The notes below the pieces were generated by a model that worked only from the letters and a program-made list of their open reading frames with translations, ran no database searches and had not been told where the DNA came from. From NCBI GenBank assembly GCA_027532825.1, contig JAPZTL010000002.1, positions 124,001-188,000 of the forward strand: a DNA stretch of 64,000 bases. Direction: 5' to 3'. This DNA is from Silanimonas sp021297925. GTDB lineage: Bacteria; Pseudomonadota; Gammaproteobacteria; Xanthomonadales; Xanthomonadaceae. The position numbers were made by a program, and so were the translations under genes. Shown piece by piece: positions 18,610 through 27,503 of the stretch. Every line of letters begins with the position of its first letter. The stretch's first letter is position 1.

Positions 18610-21189
18610 ATGAACGGCATCGGCAGGGTCGAGGGTCAAGTCGGCGCGGCACCGGATCGGCTCGAGGCCGACCTCGTCGACCGGCTGTACGGCGGGCTGC
18701 CTTCGATCCTCGTGAACCTGGCGGTGATGCCGATCGTGGTCGGCGTCGTGTTCTGGGGGCTGGTCCCGGGGTGGACGCTCGTTGCGTGGGTGGGGGCGTC
18801 CCTGCTGATCCTCGCCTTTCGCTTCGGCCTCATGAGGGCCTACCAGCGCCGGGGGCGCGGGGCCGGACAGGCGCGTCGTTGGGCAGGATGGTTCACGGTG
18901 ACGTCGCTGTGCTCCGGTCTTCTCTGGGGCGCCGCCGGTTGGGCGTTCTTCGTGCCCGACGACGCCACCCTGCAGGTCTTCCTCTACACGAGCCTGGTCG
19001 GACTGGCCGCGGGTTCCATCATCGTGACCTCGTACTGGCTGCCGGCCTACTTCGCGTTTTCCGTGCCGGCCATCGGGATTTCCGCGATGCGCCTCGTCGC
19101 CGAAGGGCGGGCCGAGTACGTCGGACTCGCGCTGCTGATGGCGATGTACCTCTTGATCATCACCCGCGTGGCCCGGGTGCAGCACCGTGCCGCCTGCTCG
19201 CTGGTCGAACTCCGCGACGAGAACCTCGGGCTCGTCGCGAGGCTGAGCGAGGAAAAGGCCGCCGTGGAGGCTGCCAACCGGGAACTCGACCTGCGCGTCC
19301 GTGAACGCACTGCCGAGCTCGAGGAGGAGGTGGAGGTCCGCAAAGCGGCCGAAGAACGGCTGGATCACCTCGCCCACCACGATCCGCTGACGGGCTTGCC
19401 GAACCGCCTCGCGTTCTCGTCCCACCTCGACCGCGCCGTCGCTCTCGCCGCCCGCCGCGGTCGGCGCTTCGCCCTGCTGTTCATCGACCTCGACCGATTC
19501 AAGGAGGTCAACGACAGCGCTGGCCACAACGTCGGCGACCGGCTGTTGCAGGCGGTCTCGGAACGCCTCGTCGGCAATCTCCGGCGGGGCGACCACCTGT
19601 CCCGGCTGGGCGGCGACGAATTCGTCTGCCTGCTGGAAGACATCGCCGATGGCCGGGAAGCGCTGCGCATCGCCGAGAAGATGCTGGGGCTCTTGTCCGC
19701 GTCGTTCGACGTGGCCGGCCATGAAGTCCATCTCTCGGGCAGCATCGGGATCTGCGTTTATCCCGATGACGGCGAGGATGGCGAGACCCTTGTCCGGAAC
19801 GCAGACACGGCGATGTTCCGGGCGAAGGCGCAGGGCCGGGGACAGGCCCACTTCTACACCCCCGCCATGACCGAGGCGGCGAGGGAGCGCCTGCGGATGG
19901 ATTCGGCGCTTCGCCGGGCGCGGGAGGCGGGCGAGTTGGCATTGCACTACCAGCTCAAGGTCGATGCCGGCGGCCAACCCGTCGGGGCCGAGGCCCTGTT
20001 GCGTTGGACCAATGCCGAGTTCGGCGCGGTGCCGCCGTCGCGCTTCATCCCGCTCGCGGAGGACACCGGGCTGATCGTCCGGCTCGGCGAGTGGGTGCTG
20101 CGGGAGTCCTGCGAACAGGCCGCCCGCTGGCGGGAGGAAGGACTTGATTTGCCGTCGATCGCGGTCAACCTTTCGGTGAAGCAACTGGACCATCCCGACT
20201 TCATGGCCCTGTTGGCCAGCGTCGTGGAGGACAGTGGCTGGCCGCCGTCGCGGGTTGAGCTGGAGATCACCGAGTCGATGATCATGGACGGCGATCGGGC
20301 CCTCGAGAGCCTGCACCTCCTCCGTGCGTCGGGCTTCGGCATCGCCATCGACGACTTCGGGACGGGCTACTCGTCGCTCGCGTACCTCAAGCGGCTCCCT
20401 GTGACCGCCCTCAAGATCGACCGTTCGTTCGTCGATGGCATCGGTCGTGGCGGCGGCGACGAGGCGATCATCCGCACCGTCGTCTCGCTGGCGAAGCGAC
20501 TCGGTTGCACGACCGTGGCCGAAGGGGTCGAGAGCGAGGCGCAGCGCCGCTTCCTGGTCGACGAGGGCGTCGACGTGCTGCAGGGCTATGGGATCGCCCG
20601 TCCCTTGCCGCCGCAGGCGTTCGTGGCCGCGTGGCGCGAGGCTTGCGAGCGATCAGCCCGCGGCGGAGGGCGCCGGCCTGGCGACGTGGAGGAGCAGGGC
20701 CGATGCGGTGATCAGCGCGGCCCCGAGGAATGCGGCCGTCCCGCCGCGCCATTCCCAGAGCCCGGCGGCGATCAACGCGCCCGCGACGCCGCCGAGGCCC
20801 GACGAGAACCCGTAAAGCAGGCCTTGCCCGGCGCCGGCCTCGTGGGATTCGAACAGGCCGGCCATCCGCTGCATCAGGCAGGCGTGGAACAGGGCGAAGC
20901 CGAGCGCATGCGTCGCTTGCGCCACGAGCATCGCGGGCAGGTCGCTGGCGAGGAACGCGACGGCGATCCAGCGCAGCACGGTGACCGCGATGCACAGGGC
21001 CATCAGCCGCTGCATCCCGTGGCGGCGGATCAGGGCGGGCGCGAACCAGAACAGCGCGATCTCGACCAGCACCCCGGTCGTCCACAGCAGTCCCACGGAC
21101 CAGCCGTCGTGCCCCTGCGCGCGCAGGTGCAGCGTGTAGAACACGTAGAACGCCCCGAATCCGGCCTGCATCAGCAGGGCGAGCACTAG
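18610..21189 (+). CDS. Membrane GGDEF/EAL protein, frame running into antisense of MFS gene
   Basis: Six predicted membrane helices (about residues 35-195) lead through a coiled coil to a GGDEF domain (HHDPLTGLPNRLAF, RLGGDEF) and an EAL domain (GAEALLRW, ITESMIM, DDFGTGYSSLAYLK, AEGVE). The phosphodiesterase residues are intact, and GGDEF is canonical, so it may make or break cyclic-di-GMP. ATG 18610 is chosen over 18586 because GGAGG stands just before it. The EAL domain should end near 20650. Instead the frame continues another 178 residues (20653-21189) antisense to the MFS gene, giving an arginine/glutamine/histidine-rich tail without family resemblance. A +2-frame TGA at 20709 could be the true end if one base were lost. 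Confidence 0.85.
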   Translation: MNGIGRVEGQVGAAPDRLEADLVDRLYGGLPSILVNLAVMPIVVGVVFWGLVPGWTLVAWVGASLLILAFRFGLMRAYQRRGRGAGQARRWAGWFTVTSLCSGLLWGAAGWAFFVPDDATLQVFLYTSLVGLAAGSIIVTSYWLPAYFAFSVPAIGISAMRLVAEGRAEYVGLALLMAMYLLIITRVARVQHRAACSLVELRDENLGLVARLSEEKAAVEAANRELDLRVRERTAELEEEVEVRKAAEERLDHLAHHDPLTGLPNRLAFSSHLDRAVALAARRGRRFALLFIDLDRFKEVNDSAGHNVGDRLLQAVSERLVGNLRRGDHLSRLGGDEFVCLLEDIADGREALRIAEKMLGLLSASFDVAGHEVHLSGSIGICVYPDDGEDGETLVRNADTAMFRAKAQGRGQAHFYTPAMTEAARERLRMDSALRRAREAGELALHYQLKVDAGGQPVGAEALLRWTNAEFGAVPPSRFIPLAEDTGLIVRLGEWVLRESCEQAARWREEGLDLPSIAVNLSVKQLDHPDFMALLASVVEDSGWPPSRVELEITESMIMDGDRALESLHLLRASGFGIAIDDFGTGYSSLAYLKRLPVTALKIDRSFVDGIGRGGGDEAIIRTVVSLAKRLGCTTVAEGVESEAQRRFLVDEGVDVLQGYGIARPLPPQAFVAAWREACERSARGGGRRPGDVEEQGRCGDQRGPEECGRPAAPFPEPGGDQRARDAAEARREPVKQALPGAGLVGFEQAGHPLHQAGVEQGEAERMRRLRHEHRGQVAGEERDGDPAQHGDRDAQGHQPLHPVAADQGGREPEQRDLDQHPGRPQQSHGPAVVPLRAQVQRVEHVERPESGLHQQGEH

Positions 21190-21801
21190 CAAGGGGCGGA
21201 CGCCCGGTCGGCGCCACGCCTCCCGCGACGACAACGACGGGCGCTGGCTCGGCCGCGAAGACGGCGACGCGTTCCGATACGGCCAGGCCGCGACCAGCAG
21301 CAGCGCGAACCAGGGCAGCGTCGCCCAGACGAACCAGGCCTCGCCCCAGCGATCCATCAGGGCGCCGTAGGTCCCTGCCACGACGAGGAATCCCACCGAG
21401 CCCCAGACGCGCAGGCGGCCGTAGCCTTCCGGTCGGTCGCCGAGGGCGGCCAGCGTCATCGCCTCGAACTGCGGCATGACGGCGTTGTAGAAGAACCCGA
21501 AGGCGAGCATCGCCGCGAGCAGGGTCTCCACCCGGGCCACGAGCCCGAACCACGCGAAACCGGCGGCGCAGAGCGCGCAGCCCGCGATCAGCCAGCGGCC
21601 AGGACGGGCGCTGGACGCCACGCAGTGCGCCCAGATCGGCGGGGCCACCACCCGGGTGCCGTACCACAGGCCAAGCATGCTCCCGGCCACCAGACCGCTG
21701 AATCCGAGGTGGTCGACGTAGCGGGCCACGTAGGGCGTGTAGGCGCCTAGCGCGGCGTAGAAACAGAAGTAGAAGACCGCGTACGGGCGAAGCGGCGACA
21801 T
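20653..21801 (-). CDS. Major facilitator superfamily transporter (MFS_1-like)
   Basis: 382 residues with about 12 hydrophobic helices. The N-terminus (LRPYAVFYFCFYAALGAYTPYVARYVDHLGFSG) and the central VWGSVGFLVVAGTYGALMDRWGE match the HcaT/nucleoside-symporter-like MFS_1_like group. It has the second-half LRWIAVAFLASDLPAMLVAQATHALGFALFHA. The substrate cannot be told. It starts 18 bases after the stop of sbcB and is the last gene of the minus-strand run beginning at asnS. Its last 537 bases are also open on the other strand as the tail of the GGDEF/EAL frame. Confidence 0.87.
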   Translation of the reverse strand: MSPLRPYAVFYFCFYAALGAYTPYVARYVDHLGFSGLVAGSMLGLWYGTRVVAPPIWAHCVASSARPGRWLIAGCALCAAGFAWFGLVARVETLLAAMLAFGFFYNAVMPQFEAMTLAALGDRPEGYGRLRVWGSVGFLVVAGTYGALMDRWGEAWFVWATLPWFALLLVAAWPYRNASPSSRPSQRPSLSSREAWRRPGVRPLLVLALLMQAGFGAFYVFYTLHLRAQGHDGWSVGLLWTTGVLVEIALFWFAPALIRRHGMQRLMALCIAVTVLRWIAVAFLASDLPAMLVAQATHALGFALFHACLMQRMAGLFESHEAGAGQGLLYGFSSGLGGVAGALIAAGLWEWRGGTAAFLGAALITASALLLHVARPAPSAAG

Positions 21802-21819
21802 CCGCGCGACCGTCGGGGA

Positions 21820-23280
21820 TCAGCCCGGCGCGCCGGCATCGAGGCCGGGCGCCGCGACTTCGGCGAGCCTCGCCCGCCCCCACGCCTCGACGGCATCGAG
21901 CACGGTCGCCTGACGCCCGTCGACGTCGGCACGCCTGGCTTCGGCCAGTTCGGCGAGGAAGCCCGGGCCGTCCAGTTCGCCGAGGGTGCTGCCGGGGGCG
22001 AAGCGCGCCCGCCGGTAGTCGTCCCAAGCTGCGGCCTGCGTGGCATCGAGCGTCTCCGGCCAGTTCCGGGCCTGGTAGCGGAACAGGAGATCGACGCAGC
22101 GCCCGTCCGTGAAGCGCCCGGCGAGGGACGCCAACTCCCGGGGCGGGGTACCGCGGACTCGGGGGAACAGGCGGCGGTCGGCCTCGGGGAGGAAGCCCTC
22201 GTAGAGCGCGGCATCCGCGTCGACGACCGCAGCCTCGCGAGGGGCCGCGAGGAGGTGCACGCAGGCCTCGACGAAACCCGGTCGTTCGCGCAAGGCCGCG
22301 ATGTGGCGTTCGGCGCGCGAGCGGTCGAGGCCCAGCGCTTCGAGTTCACGGTCCCGCACATGGGCGAGCGGCAGCACGGCCGGGCAGCGGTTCGCCTCGA
22401 TGCGCTTGATGGGCAGCCGGACGATGTCGTCCGGCAGGTCGCCCCGCGGAGTGAACAGTCGATCGGCGAGCGCGGACGCGTCCAGCCCGTCGAAGCTGGC
22501 GGGGTCGACCGACAGGTCGTAGACGACGACCCGGTTCTCGATCGCCGGATCGCGGCCCAGCGGCGCGACCAGCGCGGCATGCCGGCTGGAGGCCGGCAGG
22601 CGCCCGGAAACGTGGAGGACCGGGGTGTGGCCCGCGACGTCCAGCAGCGATTGAACGTAGCGCTTGTTCCGCAGTTTCAGGACGTAGTCCCAGAACTTCG
22701 GCTGCACCGCGCGCAGCCGCCGCGCCAGCGCGACGAGGGCGCGGACGTCGCTGAGCGCTTCGTGGGCCATGCCCTCGCGGACGCCGTTGGCCGTGGCGAG
22801 GTCTTCGAGCCGGAAGCTCGTGAAGCCGTCGGCGCGGGTGGGCCATGCGAGGCCTTCCGGCCGAAGCGCATGGGCCAACCGGAGGACGTCTAGCAGGTCC
22901 CAGCGGCTGTTGCCGTTGCGCCACTCGCGTTCGTAGGCGTCGTGGAAGTTCCGGTACAGCGTGTAGCGCACGAACTCGTCGTCGAAGCGCAGGTTGTTGT
23001 AGCCGACGCTGCAGGTCCCGGGCATCGCCATGAGCTCGTGGACGCGACCGATGAAGTCCGCTTCCACCACGCCGTCGCGGTCCGCCTGCTGCGGCGTGAT
23101 GCCGGTGATGGTGGCCGCGATGGGCGAGGGCAGGAGGTCGTGGGCCGGACGGCAGAACAGCGACACCGGATCGTCCACCTCGACGAGGTCCTCGTCGGTC
23201 CGCACCGCGGCGAACTGGGCGATGCGGCTCCTCCGCGGGTCGCGACCGAAAGTCTCGAGGTCGTACCAGAGGAAACCCAT
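21820..23280 (-). CDS. sbcB: Exodeoxyribonuclease I
   Basis: 486 residues, close to the 475 of E. coli ExoI, which digests single-stranded DNA 3' to 5' in repair and recombination. The DEDD exonuclease residues are present: LWYDLETFGRDPRRSRIAQFAAVRTDE (motif I), CSVGYNNLRFDDEFVRYTLYRNFHDAYEREW (motif II), and MAHEALSDVRALVALARRL (motif III). The SH3-like and helical domains continue (PVLHVSGRLPA). Start 23280 (MGFLWYDLETFG) is the natural N-terminus; the frame open upstream is antisense-free but overlaps kmo. It sits 11 bases after kmo, an unusual partner for kynurenine genes. Confidence 0.93.
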   Translation of the reverse strand: MGFLWYDLETFGRDPRRSRIAQFAAVRTDEDLVEVDDPVSLFCRPAHDLLPSPIAATITGITPQQADRDGVVEADFIGRVHELMAMPGTCSVGYNNLRFDDEFVRYTLYRNFHDAYEREWRNGNSRWDLLDVLRLAHALRPEGLAWPTRADGFTSFRLEDLATANGVREGMAHEALSDVRALVALARRLRAVQPKFWDYVLKLRNKRYVQSLLDVAGHTPVLHVSGRLPASSRHAALVAPLGRDPAIENRVVVYDLSVDPASFDGLDASALADRLFTPRGDLPDDIVRLPIKRIEANRCPAVLPLAHVRDRELEALGLDRSRAERHIAALRERPGFVEACVHLLAAPREAAVVDADAALYEGFLPEADRRLFPRVRGTPPRELASLAGRFTDGRCVDLLFRYQARNWPETLDATQAAAWDDYRRARFAPGSTLGELDGPGFLAELAEARRADVDGRQATVLDAVEAWGRARLAEVAAPGLDAGAPG

Positions 23281-23291
23281 GGGGCCGTCGA

Positions 23292-24656
23292 TCAGGCAGC
23301 GTCCGCCGGCAACGGCGGCAACTCGGCGAGGATCCGGGCGTCGATCGCTGCCCAGTCGAGCCCGTCGAGCCCGTCGCGTCCGGCCGTGGCCCCGGCCAGC
23401 AGCGCCCGCTGCCAGCGGCCGCGTTCGAAGGCCAGCGCGTACGGCGTGCGGCGGAAGCTGACCATCGAATAGCGGGGCACGAAGCGCTCCGGGTGGCGCT
23501 CGGCGAGCTGCAGTTCCAGCGTGCGCTGCAGGCGCCATGCCGGGTCGTCGACGGCATCGCGCATCTCGACGTAGTTCTCCAGCGCCATCGCCTGGATGGC
23601 CTCGGCATTCGGCTTGCGCTCCACCTCGAAGGCCGCGAAGGCCTCGGCCAAGTCGGGGTTGGCCGCCATCAGGCGGTCCAGCGCCTCCACGTCCTCGAAC
23701 GCACAGTTCATGCCCTGTCCGTGGAAGGGGACCATCGCGTGCGCGGCGTCGCCGAGCAGGACGGCGCGGCGATCGAGGTGCCAGTGCCGGAGCCGCAGCG
23801 TCGCGAGGCTGCTGGTCGGGTGGCTGATCCAGTCCTCTTCGAACCGCGGCATCAGGGCGAGCGCGTCGGGGAACGTGGCCTCGAAGAAGCGCCTCGCCTC
23901 GTCCGCGGTCTCCACCGACTCGAAGTCGGGGGTGCGTCCCTTGTGCGGCAGGAACAGGGTCGCGGTGAACGTGCCTTCGGTGTTCGGCAGCGCGATCAGC
24001 ATGAAGCCGCCGCGGGGCCAGATGTGCAGGGCATCCCGGACGATGCGGAAACCGCCCTCGGCGTCCGGGGGGATCTCCAGCTCCTTGTAGCCGTGGTCGA
24101 GCGGCGTGATCTCCGGGTGCAGGTCCGCGTGGCCCTGCATGGCGTTACGCAGCGCGCTGCCGGCCCCGTCGGCGCCGAGCAGTGCGTCGAAGTCGATCCA
24201 GCGGGCATGCCGGTCGCGGTCGTCGATGATTTCCGCGCGCCGGGCGTCGAAGTCGACGAGGCCGAGGCGGTGGTGGAAGTGCAGCCGAGCGCCGGCCGCC
24301 TCGGCGGCGTCGAGCAGCAGGTGGTTGAGCCGGCCGCGGTGCACCGACCAGATGCATTCCGCGTCGCTGCGCCCGTAGGGCAGGAACGCCTCGGGACCGC
24401 CCAGCGGATGCACCTGCCGGCCGCGCATCGCCACCGCCCGCCGGAGGACCGCGTCGCCCAGGCCTGCCGCCTCGAGCACCGCCAGCCCTCGGCGCGCCAG
24501 GGCGAGGTTGATCGAGCGCCCCCCTTCGTAGCCCCGGATGCGCTGGTCCGGACGGCGCTCGAACACGTCCACCCGATGCCCGCGGCGGGCGAGCAGCAGG
24601 GCCAGCAGGGCGCCGGCAAGGCCGGCTCCCACGATCACGTGGTGGCGCGCGCTCAT
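23292..24656 (-). CDS. kmo: Kynurenine 3-monooxygenase
   Basis: 454 residues. Class A flavin monooxygenase with the FAD motif (VIVGAGLAGALLALLLARRGHRVDVFERR), then RSINLALARRGLAVL, which is typical of KMO. LLGADGAGSALRNAM gives the DG motif, and LLGDAAHAMVPFHGQGMNCAFEDVEALDRL the second FAD motif. The YGRSDAECIWSVHRGRLNHLLLDAAE segment also matches KMO. The enzyme turns kynurenine into 3-hydroxykynurenine with NADPH. It overlaps kynU by four bases (ATGA), so the two are coupled. The C-terminus is hydrophilic, lacking the mammalian membrane anchor. Confidence 0.95.
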   Translation of the reverse strand: MSARHHVIVGAGLAGALLALLLARRGHRVDVFERRPDQRIRGYEGGRSINLALARRGLAVLEAAGLGDAVLRRAVAMRGRQVHPLGGPEAFLPYGRSDAECIWSVHRGRLNHLLLDAAEAAGARLHFHHRLGLVDFDARRAEIIDDRDRHARWIDFDALLGADGAGSALRNAMQGHADLHPEITPLDHGYKELEIPPDAEGGFRIVRDALHIWPRGGFMLIALPNTEGTFTATLFLPHKGRTPDFESVETADEARRFFEATFPDALALMPRFEEDWISHPTSSLATLRLRHWHLDRRAVLLGDAAHAMVPFHGQGMNCAFEDVEALDRLMAANPDLAEAFAAFEVERKPNAEAIQAMALENYVEMRDAVDDPAWRLQRTLELQLAERHPERFVPRYSMVSFRRTPYALAFERGRWQRALLAGATAGRDGLDGLDWAAIDARILAELPPLPADAA

Positions 24657-25933
24657 CCGCCGGTCGTCCAGCGTCGGACCGTGCGCGCGAAAGCGAGGAC
24701 GTCGGTGAATCGGTTGTAGAGCGGCGCCGGGCTGATGCGGATGACGTCGGGTTCGCGCCAGTCGCCGAGCACGCCGTTCGCGGCGAGGAACTCGAACAAG
24801 GCACGGCCCTGCTCGCGGCCCCCGCGGACGCGCAGCGAGAGCTGAGCGCCGCGTCGTCCGGGGTCGGCCGGCGTCAGGATCTCGATGGCCGCGTCGAGGT
24901 GGGCTTTCACCAGCGCCTCCAGGTAGCCCGTGAGCCGCAGCGACTTGGCGCGCAGGGCCGGCATCGTGGCGGCATCGAACAAATCGAGCGACGCGCGGAT
25001 CGGCGCCATCGCGAGGATCGGCGGATTGCTCTGCTGCCAGCCGTCGGCCCCGTCGGCGGGATCGAAGGCCGGACCCATCAGGAAGCGTGTTTCCGGGCGA
25101 TGCCCCCACCAGCCGGCGAGGCGCGGCAGGTCGGGGCGGCGCGCGTGCCGCTCGTGGACGAAGGCGCCCGCCACCGCGCCCGGGCCGCTGTTGAGGTACT
25201 TGTACGTGCACCACGCCGCGAAGTCGGCGCCGCTGTCGTGCAGCGCGATTGGCAGGTTGCCGGCCGCGTGCGCGAGGTCGAAGCCCACCGCGCAGCCCCG
25301 CGCCTTCGCGAGCCGGGCGATCACGGCGAGGTCGAATGCCTGCCCGGTGCGGTACTGCACGCCGGGCCAGAGCACCAGCGCGATGCGATGCCCCTGTTCC
25401 TCGAGGACGCGCTCGATGGCCGCCAGGCTGATCAGGCCGTTCGGTTCGTCGGCCTCCAGTTCGATGAGATCGGTCGCAGGGTCGAAGCCATGGAACCGGA
25501 TCTGCGATTCGACGGCATGGCGGTCCGACGGGAAGGCCCCGGCCTCGACCAGGATGGCGGGCCGCTCCCGCGTGGGCCGGTAGAAGCTGGCCATCAGCAG
25601 GTGCAGGTTGACGGTCAGCGAGTTCATCACCACCACTTCGCCGGGCTGCGCGCCCACGACCCGCGCCATCGGCTCGCGGAGGGCGGCGTGGTAGTGCATC
25701 CACGGGCGCTCGCCACGGAAGTGGCCCTCGACGGCGATCTCCGCCCAGCGCGCCAGCTCCTCGGCGATGGCGGTGGCGGCGCCCTTGGGCTGCAGGCCGA
25801 GCGAATTGCCGACGAAGTAGTACTGGTCGCGCCCCTCGTGCTGCGGGAACAGGAACTCCGGGCGGAAGCGGGCGAGGGGGTCGGCGGCGTCCTGGGCGAG
25901 GGCCCAGGCATCGTGGTCGAGGGTTGTGTCCAT
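24653..25933 (-). CDS. kynU: Kynureninase
   Basis: 426 residues, the family's normal length. A PLP fold-type I enzyme that cleaves 3-hydroxykynurenine to 3-hydroxyanthranilate and alanine. Recognised segments are YFVGNSLGLQPKGA, VVVMNSLTVNLHLLMASFYRPT, VLWPGVQYRTGQAFDLAVIARLAKARGCAVGFDLAHAAGN, and WCTYKYLNSGPGAVAGAFVHERH, where the lysine in TYKYLN binds PLP. It starts three bases after the SbtA-like gene stop and overlaps kmo. Confidence 0.95.
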   Translation of the reverse strand: MDTTLDHDAWALAQDAADPLARFRPEFLFPQHEGRDQYYFVGNSLGLQPKGAATAIAEELARWAEIAVEGHFRGERPWMHYHAALREPMARVVGAQPGEVVVMNSLTVNLHLLMASFYRPTRERPAILVEAGAFPSDRHAVESQIRFHGFDPATDLIELEADEPNGLISLAAIERVLEEQGHRIALVLWPGVQYRTGQAFDLAVIARLAKARGCAVGFDLAHAAGNLPIALHDSGADFAAWCTYKYLNSGPGAVAGAFVHERHARRPDLPRLAGWWGHRPETRFLMGPAFDPADGADGWQQSNPPILAMAPIRASLDLFDAATMPALRAKSLRLTGYLEALVKAHLDAAIEILTPADPGRRGAQLSLRVRGGREQGRALFEFLAANGVLGDWREPDVIRISPAPLYNRFTDVLAFARTVRRWTTGG

Positions 25934-25936
25934 GGG

Positions 25937-26896
25937 TCAGCGCGCCAACCAGGTGGCGAAAGCGAAGTAGGCGGGAATGCCCAGCGCGAGGTTGAAGGGG
26001 AAGGTGATGCCCAGCGCGGCGGTGATGCAGCGCCCGGCATTGGCTTCGGGAAGCGAGGCCCGCACCGACGCGGGCGCGGCGATGTAGGACGCGCTCGCGG
26101 CCATCGTGCCGAACACGGCGGCACCGGCGGGCGAGAGTCCGGCCCAGAAGCCCAGCGCCGTGCCGAGCACGCCGTGGGCCAGCGGCAGCAGGCTGCCGTA
26201 GGCGACGAGCCGCAAGGCGCCGCGTCCGAGGTGGCGCAGTTGCCCGGCGGCCAGCATCCCCATGTCCAGCATGAAGAGCATCAGGGTGCCCTGGAACAGC
26301 TGGCCGTACATGAGGTCGACCTGCGCGGTGCCTTTCTTTCCCGCGATCGCGCCGATCACCATGCCGCCGATCAGCAGCAGGGCGGTCTTGCCGACCAGCA
26401 CTTCGCGCACGTTCTCCCAGCGCAGGCCCTCGCCGCGCTTGGCGAGCGTCAGGCCCAGCAGGATCGCGGGGATCTCCAGCGCCACCACCAGGGCGACGAT
26501 CACGCCTTCCGGCGCGTGTCCCGAGCGTTCCGCGAACTGCTGGGCGGCGATGAAGGTCACCGCCGAGACCGATCCGAAGTGGGCGGCGATGGCGCCGGCC
26601 TCGATCCGGTTGTCGCGCAGCCAGATCCTCGCCAGCGCATAGGCCGAGGCGCAGGTGACGATGCCGGTCACCACCGTCACGACGAGGAGCAGCGCGACCT
26701 CCCCGAACGTGGTCGCGCGGAGCGCCACGCCGCCCTTCAGGCCGATCGCCAGCAGCAGGAAGATCGACAGGTAGCTCTGGATCGCCGGCGGGATCGCGAG
26801 GTCGCTGCGGACGGCCCGCGCGACCATGCCGAGCGCGAAGGCCAGCACCACCGGGGAGAGCAGGTTGCCGGTCAGCAGTTCGGGCGACAGCGTCAT
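25937..26896 (-). CDS. SbtA-like sodium-dependent permease
   Basis: 319 residues with about 10 membrane helices. LLSPVVLAFALGMVARAVRSDL, YLSIFLLLAIGLKGGVALR and the later ALEIPAILLGLTLAKRGEG match the sodium-dependent bicarbonate permease family (PF05982, SbtA). In the second half, LFMLDMGMLAAGQ and ASASYIAAPASVRASLPEAN repeat the family's symmetric core. In cyanobacteria SbtA takes up bicarbonate, but many proteobacterial members are untested. It overlaps haaO by four bases (ATGA) and ends three bases before kynU, so it is translated as part of the kynurenine operon. A role in moving a pathway intermediate is possible but unproven. Confidence 0.85.
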   Translation of the reverse strand: MTLSPELLTGNLLSPVVLAFALGMVARAVRSDLAIPPAIQSYLSIFLLLAIGLKGGVALRATTFGEVALLLVVTVVTGIVTCASAYALARIWLRDNRIEAGAIAAHFGSVSAVTFIAAQQFAERSGHAPEGVIVALVVALEIPAILLGLTLAKRGEGLRWENVREVLVGKTALLLIGGMVIGAIAGKKGTAQVDLMYGQLFQGTLMLFMLDMGMLAAGQLRHLGRGALRLVAYGSLLPLAHGVLGTALGFWAGLSPAGAAVFGTMAASASYIAAPASVRASLPEANAGRCITAALGITFPFNLALGIPAYFAFATWLAR

Positions 26897-27426
26897 GGGG
26901 ATGCCTCGGCGATTCGGGCCGGATGCGAAGGATTCACGTGGCCGCAGGCCTTGCAGGTGCGGCGACCCGCATCGCCGCGGTAGCGCTCGAACACGGACTG
27001 GAACTGGGTCTCGATCGATTCCAGCACGAAGAACTCCTCGTAGACGATGGCGTTGCAGCGCTGGCAGTACCAGCGAAGCCCGTCCTTCTCATGGGGCAGG
27101 CGGCGGCGTTCGACTACGAGGCCGATCGACCCTGCGGCCCGCTGCGGCGAATGCGGCACGCGCGGCGGCAGGTAGAAGCATTCCCCGGCGCGGATCGGGA
27201 TGTCCCGGACGGCACCGTCCTCCTGCACGCGCAGGACCATCTCGCCCTCGAGCTGCTGGAACCACTCGGGACCGTCCTCGACGTGGAAATCGTCGCGTTC
27301 GTTCGGCCCGCCGACCACCATCACGATGTAGTCGCCGTCGACGATGCATTTGTTGCCGACCGGCGGCTTGAGGAGGGCGCGGTTCGCGTCGATCCAGGCG
27401 GCGAGGGAGAAAGCGTGGCCGAGCAT
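26893..27426 (-). CDS. haaO: 3-hydroxyanthranilate 3,4-dioxygenase
   Basis: 177 residues, a single cupin. The iron ligands can be placed: FHVEDGPEW gives His48 and Glu54, and VPHSPQRAAGS gives His92, with the same spacing as the bacterial enzyme whose structure is known. The C-terminus holds two CxxC pairs (WYCQRC and RTCKACGH), the rubredoxin-like second iron site of bacterial members. It opens the ring of 3-hydroxyanthranilate, giving the precursor of quinolinate and NAD. Start 27426 lies 77 bases after nei, the largest gap in this minus-strand run, so a promoter may lie here. Confidence 0.96.
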   Translation of the reverse strand: MLGHAFSLAAWIDANRALLKPPVGNKCIVDGDYIVMVVGGPNERDDFHVEDGPEWFQQLEGEMVLRVQEDGAVRDIPIRAGECFYLPPRVPHSPQRAAGSIGLVVERRRLPHEKDGLRWYCQRCNAIVYEEFFVLESIETQFQSVFERYRGDAGRRTCKACGHVNPSHPARIAEASP

Positions 27427-27503
27427 GGCGGTCCGGCAGGGGGCGCAGGCGCGCGAAACCGCAAGCGTACCGGCTGCACGCGCCGTACGGACAGGTCCGG
27501 TGC

